DNA of 5,573 nt from an uncultured Phycisphaerales bacterium (lineage in GTDB: Bacteria > Planctomycetota > Phycisphaerae > Phycisphaerales > UBA1924). The notes below the pieces were generated by a model. The model worked only from the letters and a program-made list of their open reading frames with translations. It searched no databases and had not been told where the DNA came from. The stretch is from the NCBI GenBank assembly GCA_937891445.1, contig CALAFV010000284.1, positions 1 through 5,573 of the forward strand. The letters run 5' to 3'. Made by a program: the position numbers and the translations under genes. Below, in pieces: positions 1-5,573 of this stretch; position 1 is the first letter of the stretch, and each line of letters begins with the position of its first letter.

Positions 1-1194
1 CAGCGGCTGCAGCGCCGCCTCGATCTCGAAACGCTCCCGCACGCGCCGCTCCCCCGCCGCGGCCAGCGTTGACGATAGGTGCTCATCCCGGATCAGTGTC
101 TCCAGTGCATCGGCCAGCGCCTTGGGGTCCCCCGGCTCGACCAGGACCCCCGACTTCCCGTCCTCGATCAGGTCCGGAATCCCCACCAGCCGCGTCGAAA
201 CCGCCGGCAGCCCGCACGCCATCGCCTCCATCAGCATCTGCGGCAGCCCGTCCACGTCCCCGTCGCTCGCCCACACGCACGCCAGGACGTAGATGTCGCC
301 GCCGTGCATGAACGACGGCAGTTCCTCCTGCGTCAGCGGCTTGCCCGTCAGGCTCACCCGGTCCTCAAGCCCCAGCCGCGCGACCTGCTCCCGCAGCGGC
401 TTCTCCAGCGGCCCATCTCCCCCGATCACGCATTCGAAGTCGATGCCCCGGTCCGCCAGGATCCGGCAGGCGTCCACCAGGTGCGCAAAGCCCTTCTTCT
501 CCACCAGCCGCCCCGAGGACAGGATCCTGACCCGCCTCCCCTCCCGCGGCGGCCTCGGCCGCGGCACAAAGTGCGACACGTCGATCCCGCAGTAGACGAT
601 GTGCAACTGCTCATCGCGTGCGCCGAGTTTCTTGTACAGGTCCCGGTGGAACGTCGAGATGCAGATGATCGACTCCGCCCGGCGCACCTTGTCCTCCAAG
701 GCGCACCGCTCACGGAACAGGTCCGCCGCGTGCCCCGTGAAACTGAACGGGACGCCCAGCAGCCACGCCCCATACATCCCGATCGTCCCCCCCGAGTGGA
801 TCCATTGCGAGTGGATCAGGTTCACCGGCTCGGCGGCCATGTTCCGCCGCAGCCCGCGGGCCCAGTGGCACGCCGTCAGAAAGTGCCAGATCCCCGCCAC
901 GCGGCAGCGCAGGTTCTCCCGCTTCCCGAACAGCGCGTTGGCCAGCGCCGCGAAGAACCGCCCGCCGAACAGGAACGGCGCCGCGGCGACCGACGCCGCC
1001 AGCGCCAGCGGCGGGACGGGGTAGATCACCCGCGTCGAGCGGTCCAACTCCTTGGCCCACTCAGAGGAGAAGAACTTCTGCCGCGACGGCCGCATCGAGT
1101 GCAGCACCACCGGTATCCCGGCGCGCTGCACCACGGAAATCTCGTTGCCGACCCAAGCGCTTCCGATGCCGATAGGGGTGATGTAGTGAATCAT
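1..1194 (-). CDS. GT4 family glycosyltransferase, WcaL-like (partial, 3' end outside window)
   Basis: The first 398 residues of a retaining GT-B-fold glycosyltransferase; no stop is reached before the left edge, but the family usually runs about 370-420 residues, so little is missing. It begins MIHYITPIGIGSAWVGNEIS, like GT4 N-terminal domains. The acceptor half includes IHSQWIHSGG (127-136) and PFSFTGHAAD (149-158), typical of the colanic acid WcaL-like branch. The donor-binding C-terminal half has VYCGID (200-205), SSGRLVEKKGF (226-236), IGGDGPLE (257-264) and the block D315-GLPQMLM-E323 followed by AMACGLPAVST. This last block is the EX7E nucleotide-sugar motif with Asp in the first place. 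TRLVGIPDLIEDGKSG follows it, also standard. No signal peptide or membrane anchor was seen; it is likely cytoplasmic and membrane-associated. The start overlaps the previous stop as ATGA and has no clear Shine-Dalgarno, so it probably relies on translational coupling. Confidence 0.93.
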   Translation of the reverse strand, partial: MIHYITPIGIGSAWVGNEISVVQRAGIPVVLHSMRPSRQKFFSSEWAKELDRSTRVIYPVPPLALAASVAAAPFLFGGRFFAALANALFGKRENLRCRVAGIWHFLTACHWARGLRRNMAAEPVNLIHSQWIHSGGTIGMYGAWLLGVPFSFTGHAADLFRERCALEDKVRRAESIICISTFHRDLYKKLGARDEQLHIVYCGIDVSHFVPRPRPPREGRRVRILSSGRLVEKKGFAHLVDACRILADRGIDFECVIGGDGPLEKPLREQVARLGLEDRVSLTGKPLTQEELPSFMHGGDIYVLACVWASDGDVDGLPQMLMEAMACGLPAVSTRLVGIPDLIEDGKSGVLVEPGDPKALADALETLIRDEHLSSTLAAAGERRVRERFEIEAALQPL

Positions 1195-2171
1195 GCGGGG
1201 TCGATCGCGGCCGCCGGCTCTGGCACGTCCTGCGGAAGGGCCGGCTCCGGCTGGCCCGAGAACCGCATCGGGGGGAGCCGCCCCTCGATCTCCGCCAGAG
1301 GCAGGGCCCGGTGCCGCCGCAGGTCGCGCCAGAGGCGGTAGACCGCCGTCGGCACCGGATGCCGCTGGTGGAACTCCCGCAGCATACCCCGCGCCCCGGC
1401 CCAAAGCCCGGCCGCCGCCGCCCGTGGACACCCCCTCGCCACCCCGCGCCGCCCTACGGCCAGCACATGCCCCCCAAGCACCAGCGGCAGATAACCCGCC
1501 GGCGTGTGGTACCACTTGAACAGCGTCTCGTTCCGCAGCAGCCTCGCGAACCGGGCCCCGTTATCGCGCCGCGGGTTGGGGATGTGCACCGCCGGCGGGG
1601 CCGCCCCCAGCCGGGTGATGTACCCCGCCGCCAGCATCCGCAGGCACAGGTCCGGCTCCTCCGTGTAGATCACGAGGCTGGCCCTGTACCCCCCCAGTTC
1701 CAGGAACACGTCCCGCCGCACCGCGTGGGCCGCCCCGACGAAATAGTCGGTCGCCACGATCCCCCTGCTCCCCTCCGGCGCCCGCTGCTGCACCTTCCCC
1801 GCCTCCTCGTACGGCACAGCCACCGCCCCGACGCGCGGGTGATCGAACTCCTCGAGCGTGCGCTGAACCGTCGAGGGGTCCGGGAGGTGCGCATCGTCGT
1901 CGATCAGCACGACGACCTCCGCCTCGCACTGCTCCACGCCCCACGTCCGCGCCGCCGCCGGCCCCATCGGCCGCCGCGAGCGCAGCAGCCGCACGCGCGG
2001 GAACTCCCGCCGCACCATCTCGTCCGTGCCGTCATCGGACGCGTCGTCCACCACCAGGATCGGCACACGCGGCCGCTGCGCCGCCGCGGAGGCGATCGCC
2101 CGCCTCGCGTCGTCGCGCCGGTTGCGTGTCGCGATCACCACGCCCGCGTCGGTCGGTGCGTCCGTGCTCAT
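1191..2171 (-). CDS. GT2 family glycosyltransferase with DDD motif
   Basis: A 326-residue GT-A-type glycosyltransferase. GVVIATRNRRDD (10-21) and ILVVDDASDDGTDE (38-51) form the nucleotide-binding half. VVLIDDDAHLPDP has the metal-binding D91-D92-D93. VGAAHAVRRDVF, GGYRASL and IYTEEPDLCLRML (E171, E172, D174) form the acceptor side, and an HIPNPRRDN segment follows. The last ~100 residues are Arg/Ala-rich with one weakly hydrophobic stretch and a Pro-rich tail, with no clear transmembrane helix. I chose the ATG at 2171 because the GT-A domain begins 10 residues later. An in-frame GTG at 2192 would add seven residues (MGLRIRP), and neither start has a convincing Shine-Dalgarno. The gene follows the 88-bp gap, and its stop overlaps the GT4 start as ATGA. 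It shares the EEPxxCLRL block with the GT2 at 3356-4435 but differs at the C-terminus. Its specificity is not readable. Confidence 0.9.
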   Translation of the reverse strand: MSTDAPTDAGVVIATRNRRDDARRAIASAAAQRPRVPILVVDDASDDGTDEMVRREFPRVRLLRSRRPMGPAAARTWGVEQCEAEVVVLIDDDAHLPDPSTVQRTLEEFDHPRVGAVAVPYEEAGKVQQRAPEGSRGIVATDYFVGAAHAVRRDVFLELGGYRASLVIYTEEPDLCLRMLAAGYITRLGAAPPAVHIPNPRRDNGARFARLLRNETLFKWYHTPAGYLPLVLGGHVLAVGRRGVARGCPRAAAAGLWAGARGMLREFHQRHPVPTAVYRLWRDLRRHRALPLAEIEGRLPPMRFSGQPEPALPQDVPEPAAAIDPA

Positions 2172-2191
2172 GGGGCGGATTCTAAGCCCCA
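2171..2191 (-). repeat. GC-rich hairpin abutting the start codon of the third GT2 gene
   Basis: On the minus strand TGGGGC (2191-2186) and GCCCCA (2176-2171) are perfect 6-bp complements separated by a 9-nt loop. The last pairing base is the A of the ATG start at 2171. Such a stem in mRNA could hide the start region and lower initiation. It could also be a chance result in GC-rich DNA. Confidence 0.4.
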
Positions 2192-2259
2192 CCGGCTGAG
2201 TCGCCGTTCATTCGACACCCGATTCTGAGTGTTCACTCATCCCCACACCTCCCACGCCG
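2172..2259 (-). other. 88-bp intergenic gap, the only real gap in the gene string
   Basis: This segment separates the stop of the unassigned gene from the ATG of the third GT2, whereas every other junction overlaps. It contains a short inverted repeat (2226-2239), a second one abutting the start codon (2171-2191), and a near-exact 9-bp direct repeat (2178-2186 and 2221-2229). No U-run follows either inverted repeat on the minus strand, so an intrinsic terminator is not supported. A TAGAAT hexamer (2180-2185 on the minus strand) resembles a -10 box, but I see no matching -35. An internal promoter is therefore possible but unproven. If the alternative GTG start at 2192 is used, the gap shrinks to 67 bp. 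Confidence 0.6.
2226..2239. repeat. 14-bp inverted repeat in the intergenic gap
   Basis: The plus strand reads TGAGTG-TT-CACTCA: perfect 6-bp arms around a 2-bp centre. It is symmetrical enough to be a dimeric protein-binding site. As RNA it could form only a small hairpin. It starts about 20 bp beyond the stop codon of the unassigned gene, so it could also be a weak 3'-end structure. Confidence 0.5.
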
Positions 2260-3363
2260 TCAGCACGCCGGTTCCCGCACCCCGCAGCACGCGCCGATGG
2301 CGTCGAAATACTCGCGGATCTCCGGGCGGGTTTCCCCGTGCAGCGCCCGCTCCAGCCGCCCCGCCTGCTTCGCGTACCACCTTGCGTGCGCCGGCGTCAG
2401 CAGGCTCGCGTCCGTCTCGCGCCCGAAGACCCGCACCCGCGGCCCTTTTCCTTCGCGGAACTGCCCGAGGACATCCCGGAGCGGCCCCGGGTCTCCCCCC
2501 ACCTCGAAGTAGTACGGGATCATCAGCACGTTGCTCGTCCCCGCCGGCACATTCCGCCCGTTCACGTGGTCCACGTACTGGCAGATCATCTGGCTGGGGT
2601 GCACCATCCACTCCTCGTCGATCGGCAGCACCTTCCGCCGCCCGGCCACGCTCTGCGCGTACAGGAATGTGTCGAACTCGACCCGCCGTCCTTCAAAACG
2701 CCTCACGTTGTTGAACAGGTCGATCGGCCGGAACCTCGCCCGCACGAAGTCCGCGTCGAACATCAGTTCGAACGTCGTCACCAGCCGGTCGTCGGGCACC
2801 AGCCCCTGCCCGGTGTAGTACTTGACCCCCAGGTACTCCGCGTCCCCGGCCCGCACCGCGTCGTAGTGCTCCCGCAGCGTCGTCGGCTTCAGCAGCAGCG
2901 CGTCCAGGTCGTGCAGCATCGCGTACCGCGTGCGCGTGTGCGAGATCCCGATCGACCACGACATCCACGAGTAGATCCACCCCCAGTCGAACAACCGCGC
3001 CACCCGCGCCTGCTTCGGCGTGTAATACAACACCTCCAGCGGCAGCCCCGCCCCGTGCCGCTCCCGCAGCGACCGCTCCACCGCCGGATCCATCTCCTCC
3101 CGCGGTGCATCGAACACCACCAGCACCCGGTCCGCTCCCGTCAGGTCCTGCTTCGCCAGCAGGCTCAGGTTCGCCGCCGCCAGCGGCGCCAGCCGGTGGT
3201 TGCACCCGATGATGACCGTGTACCCCTCGCGCGACGCCGGCGCGCGCTCCCACGACACCAGCCCGCGGATCGCCGCCCGCATCACGCCGCGCCGGACCCT
3301 GGCCTTGGCGAACGCGGTCCACGAGGTGTACTTCTCCGGCCTGGCGCCCGAGACTTCAGCCAT
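2260..3363 (-). CDS. Putative GT-A-like glycosyltransferase of unassigned family
   Basis: A 367-residue protein that I do not recognise as a named family. An Arg-rich N-terminus (about 1-47) precedes YTVIIGCNHRLAPL (48-61), a beta-strand-like start. RVLVVFDAP (79-87) follows as a second strand, as in a Rossmann-like nucleotide-binding half. The segment 124-141 is rich in Trp, Tyr and Ser. It leads into YAMLHDLDALLLKP (147-160), where D152-L-D154 sits at the end of a hydrophobic strand, as the metal-binding DXD of GT-A enzymes does. Further polar positions that could serve catalysis are E199, D203/D205, E229/D231 and the MVHPSQMICQY stretch with H255 (253-263). The C-terminus has an unusual CC pair (359-360) and ends in Cys367. 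There is no signal peptide or transmembrane segment. The gene overlaps the preceding GT2 by 8 bp (ATGGCTGA) and has a strong ribosome binding site. The glycosyltransferase role is inferred from the DLD motif and the cluster; a non-catalytic or other sugar-modifying role remains possible. Confidence 0.85.
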   Translation of the reverse strand: MAEVSGARPEKYTSWTAFAKARVRRGVMRAAIRGLVSWERAPASREGYTVIIGCNHRLAPLAAANLSLLAKQDLTGADRVLVVFDAPREEMDPAVERSLRERHGAGLPLEVLYYTPKQARVARLFDWGWIYSWMSWSIGISHTRTRYAMLHDLDALLLKPTTLREHYDAVRAGDAEYLGVKYYTGQGLVPDDRLVTTFELMFDADFVRARFRPIDLFNNVRRFEGRRVEFDTFLYAQSVAGRRKVLPIDEEWMVHPSQMICQYVDHVNGRNVPAGTSNVLMIPYYFEVGGDPGPLRDVLGQFREGKGPRVRVFGRETDASLLTPAHARWYAKQAGRLERALHGETRPEIREYFDAIGACCGVREPAC

Positions 3364-4435
3364 GCTCTCCTCCCGCCGCGGCGGTCGCGGGCTCCGTGCC
3401 GGCAGCCGGGGCCGGCACACTCTTGTGCTCAATGATCCGCGGCGCCCGCCCCCGCGCCGCGTTCCAGTAGAACTTCACCTGCCCCACCCACTGCGGAAAC
3501 TTCATCACGGTGCACGCGATCCCGTACAGCCATCGGTCCCCCGGCCGCTCATCCGGTTCCTTCCGCCTCAGCGCCGTCCGCACCGCCTGCACCGGATACA
3601 GCCCCAGCAGCAGCACGCTCAATCCCCACGTCGGCCAGGCCAGCGCCAGCGCGAGCGCCGGCAGCCCCAGCCCCCACAGCCAGATCCCCCGGCTCTCCCG
3701 CACACAGTACCGCTCAGGCCCCCTCCCGTGCAGCGCCATCCCCTGCGCGTACGCATGCCCCGACCGCACCGCTCGCTTCCACCACTGCCCGAAGCGCATC
3801 ATCGCCGAGTCGTGCCACGCCATGTCCCGCCCCAGCCGCACGATCGTGTATCCGAGTCGGCGCAGCCGGAGGCACATCTCCGGCTCCTCCCCGGCCACCA
3901 CCGACGGATTGAACCCCCCGACCTCCGCCAGCGCCGACGCCCGCCCCATGAAGATCCCGCCGCAAGCGTTCACGACCCCCGGCGCCCGCGTGAATTCGAT
4001 GTCACACAGCCGGTTGTAGACCGACGCCTCCGGGTACCGTTCCCGCAGCCGCCCGCACACCGCCGCCACTTTCGGATCCGCCCGCAGCGCGGCGGCCGCC
4101 TCATCCATCCACCCCACGATCAACTCGCAGTCGCCGTCCACGAACTGCACGAACTCCACCCCGCCCTCACTCATGAGGCGTTCGAACCCCGCGTTCCGCG
4201 CTCGCGCTGCGCTGAACGGCACCGACATGTCCAGTTCCACCACCTCCGCCCCCATCTCGCGGGCCAGCGCCACGCTTCCATCGCTCGACCCGGAGTCCAC
4301 GTACACAATCCGCGCCCCTGCCGCGCTCCCCCCCGTTTCGCGCAGCACCGACTCCAGGCACCGGCGCAGCCGCTCCCCCTCGTTGCGCCCGATGATCACC
4401 ACGCCGACCGAACTCGTGGACGCCGCGACGCTCAT
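3356..4435 (-). CDS. GT2 family glycosyltransferase with C-terminal hydrophobic segments
   Basis: A 359-residue inverting GT-A-type glycosyltransferase, probably acting on a membrane-bound glycan intermediate. The opening GVVIIGRNEGERL (11-23) and VDSGSSDGS (46-54) form the nucleotide-binding part. FVDGDCEL carries the DXD metal site at D100 and D102. GGIFMGR followed by GGFNPSVVAGEEPEMCLRL (EEPE at 183-186) is the acceptor-side acidic motif, and WHDS (207-210) follows it. Residues about 250-282 form a long hydrophobic stretch able to make one or two membrane helices. After it comes a conserved-looking KFPQWVGQVKFY segment, then an Ala/Pro/Thr-rich tail that is probably disordered. The ATG start overlaps the previous stop as ATGA and has GGAGG 7 nt upstream. 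The 3' end overlaps the next gene by 8 bp. No defects were seen. The GT2 assignment is firm; donor, acceptor and linkage are unknown. Confidence 0.93.
   Translation of the reverse strand: MSVAASTSSVGVVIIGRNEGERLRRCLESVLRETGGSAAGARIVYVDSGSSDGSVALAREMGAEVVELDMSVPFSAARARNAGFERLMSEGGVEFVQFVDGDCELIVGWMDEAAAALRADPKVAAVCGRLRERYPEASVYNRLCDIEFTRAPGVVNACGGIFMGRASALAEVGGFNPSVVAGEEPEMCLRLRRLGYTIVRLGRDMAWHDSAMMRFGQWWKRAVRSGHAYAQGMALHGRGPERYCVRESRGIWLWGLGLPALALALAWPTWGLSVLLLGLYPVQAVRTALRRKEPDERPGDRWLYGIACTVMKFPQWVGQVKFYWNAARGRAPRIIEHKSVPAPAAGTEPATAAAGGEHG
3369..3373 (-). promoter_or_regulatory. Ribosome binding site deciding the start of the unassigned gene
   Basis: The minus strand reads GGGAGGAGAGC before the ATG at 3363, which places GGAGG 5 nt from the start codon. 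This is one of the strongest Shine-Dalgarno matches in the window. It favours the ATG at 3363 over in-frame alternative starts further upstream, which would extend the protein by an Arg/Pro-rich stretch inside the preceding gene. Confidence 0.8.
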
Positions 4436-5469
4436 GCGACCGCCTCCGCCCCCACCGGCGCCCGCTCCCGCGGCTCAACCGTCGCCGGCCGCCAACTCCG
4501 CGGCCGCAACATCGCCCCGATGTCCCCCGCCAGCAGATCCCGCGTGAACCGCGGCGGCATCGGCTCCACGCCCCGCGCCAGCCCCACCAGTCCCCGCGCC
4601 CGCAGCATCCCCCGCCCGATCAGCCACAGCGCATCGGCCGCCGCCAGCCCCACAACCCCGTGGTGCTTCAGGAAATACCGTCGCCGCGAATCGAACCAGT
4701 ACTTCGGCCGGCGCTTCTTCCGCTGCGTGATCCCCGTTGCGCTCCCCTCCAGGTGCACGACCCTCGCGCCCGGCGCCGTCCACACCTCCCACCCCGCATC
4801 CACCGCCCGCTTGCACAGGTCCACTTCCTCGAAGTACAGGAAGTACCCCTCGTCCATCATCCCCACCTGCCGCAGCACCTCCCGCCGCACGCACAGCGCC
4901 GCCCCCGACACCCACCCGCACCGCTCTGGCCGCCCCGCGGCCGCGTCCCGCGGCTCCGGCAGCGTCAGCGGCCCCATGAGGCGCGACAGCGCCCCGATCC
5001 GCGCCGCCCGCTGAAACTCCCGCAGCGGCGTCGGCAATGGGTGCCCGCACCCCTGCGGCGTCCCGTCCGGGTCCTCCAGCCGGCACCCCACGATCCCCGC
5101 CCGCGGCCGCTCCCCGAGCACCGCCGACAGCGCCGCGATCAATCCCGGCCGCACCACGGTATCGGGGTTCAGCAACAGCACCGCGCCGTCCCCCTCGATC
5201 CCCCCCGTGCTCGCGATCCCGATGTTGTTCCCGAACGCGAATCCCCCGTTGCGCCCTGCGGGAACGACGCTCGCCCACTCGCCCCACCCGCGCGCCGCGA
5301 TCGCCTGCCCGATCACGTCCACCGAGTCATCCCCGGAGTCGTTGTCCACCACGACCACGCGCATCCCCGGCCACGCCGCTGCCTCCCCCTCCAGCGATGC
5401 GAGCGCATCGACAACCAGCCGCCCGCAGCGGTAGTTGACGATGACGACATCGATCGGCACCGGGCTCAC
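4432..5469 (-). CDS. GT2 family glycosyltransferase, WbbL/rhamnosyltransferase type
   Basis: A 345-residue protein that probably transfers a sugar (rhamnose in the best-known relatives) from a nucleotide donor to a lipid-linked glycan at the inner face of the cytoplasmic membrane. The N-terminal GT-A nucleotide-binding region is clear: DVVIVNYRCG (7-16), VVVVDNDSGDDS (38-49) and GRNGGFAFGNNIG (72-84). The metal-binding motif is NPDT (N101, D103), the usual DXD variant of this subfamily. The acceptor and catalytic half has WVSGA (186-190), then MMDEGYFLYFEEVDLCKR (204-221) with E214, E215 and D217, then VVHLEGSATG (237-246). Together these are the WbbL-like signature. No transmembrane segment is obvious. 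Length is slightly above the typical ~300 because of a basic C-terminal extension (from about 250). The GTG start is backed by GAGGTG 5 nt upstream and by GTGA overlap with the gene before it. The stop overlaps the next start as ATGA. Class is secure; sugar specificity is not readable. Confidence 0.93.
   Translation of the reverse strand: MSPVPIDVVIVNYRCGRLVVDALASLEGEAAAWPGMRVVVVDNDSGDDSVDVIGQAIAARGWGEWASVVPAGRNGGFAFGNNIGIASTGGIEGDGAVLLLNPDTVVRPGLIAALSAVLGERPRAGIVGCRLEDPDGTPQGCGHPLPTPLREFQRAARIGALSRLMGPLTLPEPRDAAAGRPERCGWVSGAALCVRREVLRQVGMMDEGYFLYFEEVDLCKRAVDAGWEVWTAPGARVVHLEGSATGITQRKKRRPKYWFDSRRRYFLKHHGVVGLAAADALWLIGRGMLRARGLVGLARGVEPMPPRFTRDLLAGDIGAMLRPRSWRPATVEPRERAPVGAEAVA
4443..4447 (-). 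promoter_or_regulatory. Ribosome binding site of the second GT2 gene
   Basis: The minus strand reads GGAGG, 7 nt before the ATG at 4435. It lies within the last codons of the preceding glycosyltransferase gene, so ribosomes ending there can re-initiate directly. Confidence 0.7.
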
Positions 5470-5573
5470 GCGCTCACCTCGCGGGCTCCTGCGTCCCCGC
5501 CGCGCTCGCCCCGTCCGGCCATGACCGCACCGCCGGCGCCGACGCCGACCCGGCAGCCCCCGCCCACGCCCGC
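5466..5573 (-). CDS. C-terminal end of an upstream protein, possibly a hexapeptide-repeat acyltransferase (partial, 5' end outside window)
   Basis: The last 35 codons and a TGA stop are read on the minus strand; the start lies beyond the right edge. The peptide is Gly/Ala/Val-rich. It begins with hexad-like units, VGGGCR then VGVGAG then GAVMAG, which resemble the [V/I/L]-G-x4 repeat of left-handed beta-helix acyltransferases. It then has a polar tail ending EVSA. Of the three minus-strand frames this one has the most A/T at second codon positions and G at most first positions, as expected for coding DNA. Its stop overlaps the next gene's GTG start as GTGA, matching the ATGA junctions further along. 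Sugar O-acetyltransferases and similar enzymes are common in polysaccharide clusters, so the function fits the context. Thirty-five codons are too few for a firm call. A competing frame stops at 5474-5476 and gives an Ala/Ser-rich tail. Confidence 0.42.
   Translation of the reverse strand, partial: AGVGGGCRVGVGAGGAVMAGRGERGGDAGAREVSA
5475..5480 (-). promoter_or_regulatory. Ribosome binding site of the WbbL-type GT2 gene
   Basis: The minus strand reads GAGGTG, then a 5-nt spacer (AGCGC), then GTG at 5469. This is a close match to the anti-Shine-Dalgarno complement at ideal spacing. It supports the GTG start over the GTG three codons further in. The site lies inside the end of the preceding gene. 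Confidence 0.75.

Noticed and set aside
226..252. Asp315 replaces the first Glu of the GT4 EX7E motif.
   Set aside because: I first read this as a possible loss of activity. The block DGD-x-DGxP-x4-EAMA is familiar among WcaL-like GT4 enzymes, so Asp here is more likely a normal subfamily variant.
79..1341. A 420-codon plus-strand open frame antisense to the GT4 gene.
   Set aside because: It has the same Arg/Pro/His-rich composition and no motifs. The opposite strand encodes an intact GT4 with all expected blocks. The other long plus-strand frames (1311-2228, 2338-3435) were dropped for the same reason.
2226..2239. Inverted repeat as a rho-independent terminator after the unassigned gene.
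   Set aside because: The arms are only 6 bp with a 2-bp centre, and no T-run follows on the minus strand. It does not meet the pattern of an intrinsic terminator.
3364..3432. A 23-residue N-terminal extension of the unassigned protein from an upstream alternative start at 3432.
   Set aside because: The extension is Arg/Pro-rich, lies inside the preceding gene, and has no advantage over the ATG at 3363, which has GGAGG at 5-nt spacing.
3200..5014. A 604-codon open frame on the plus strand antisense to three glycosyltransferase genes.
   Set aside because: Its translation is dominated by Arg, Pro, His and Gln with no recognisable domain, as expected for antisense reading of G/C-third-position codons. 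The minus strand carries clear GT motifs and ribosome binding sites over the same DNA. The open frame is explained by the rarity of stops in GC-rich sequence.
1..5573. tRNA, rRNA, CRISPR, insertion-sequence or attachment-site signals.
   Set aside because: No direct-repeat array, terminal inverted repeats, transposase motifs or tRNA-like cloverleaf were seen. The window is filled by coding sequence apart from the 88-bp gap.

Overview
The window is very GC-rich, strongly G/C at third codon positions, and almost completely coding. Every gene I can support lies on the minus strand, so transcription runs from right (5573) to left (1). The genes form a tight string of glycosyltransferases, as found in clusters that build an exopolysaccharide, capsule, O-antigen or similar surface glycan. 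The base composition and the style of the GT2/GT4 proteins would fit a high-GC environmental bacterium. A member of the Planctomycetota (Phycisphaerae-like) is my best guess, but nothing here is taxonomically diagnostic.

Layout in order of transcription. (1) 5466-5573 holds the last 35 codons of an upstream gene; its Gly/Val hexads look like the end of a left-handed beta-helix (hexapeptide-repeat) acyltransferase. (2) 4432-5469 is a WbbL/rhamnosyltransferase-type GT2 with a GTG start and a good ribosome binding site. (3) 3356-4435 is a second GT2, with a DGD metal-binding motif and a C-terminal hydrophobic pair. (4) 2260-3363 is a protein I cannot assign to a named family; it looks like a GT-A-type enzyme with a DLD motif. 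(5) After an 88-bp gap, 1191-2171 is a third GT2, with a DDD motif. (6) 1-1194 is a GT4 (GT-B fold, WcaL-like) that runs off the left edge near its C-terminus.

Neighbouring genes overlap by 4, 4, 8 and 4 bp (GTGA, ATGA, ATGGCTGA, ATGA), which indicates translational coupling and co-transcription. The only real gap, at 2172-2259, carries short inverted and direct repeats and is the one place where an internal promoter or regulatory step could sit. A reasonable reading is that the enzymes add successive sugars to a lipid-linked repeat unit on the cytoplasmic side of the membrane, with the putative acyltransferase decorating it. No flippase, polymerase, priming transferase or export gene is visible, so the final product cannot be named.

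No RNA genes, mobile elements, CRISPR arrays or strong terminators were seen. The most interesting item is the unassigned gene at 2260-3363.
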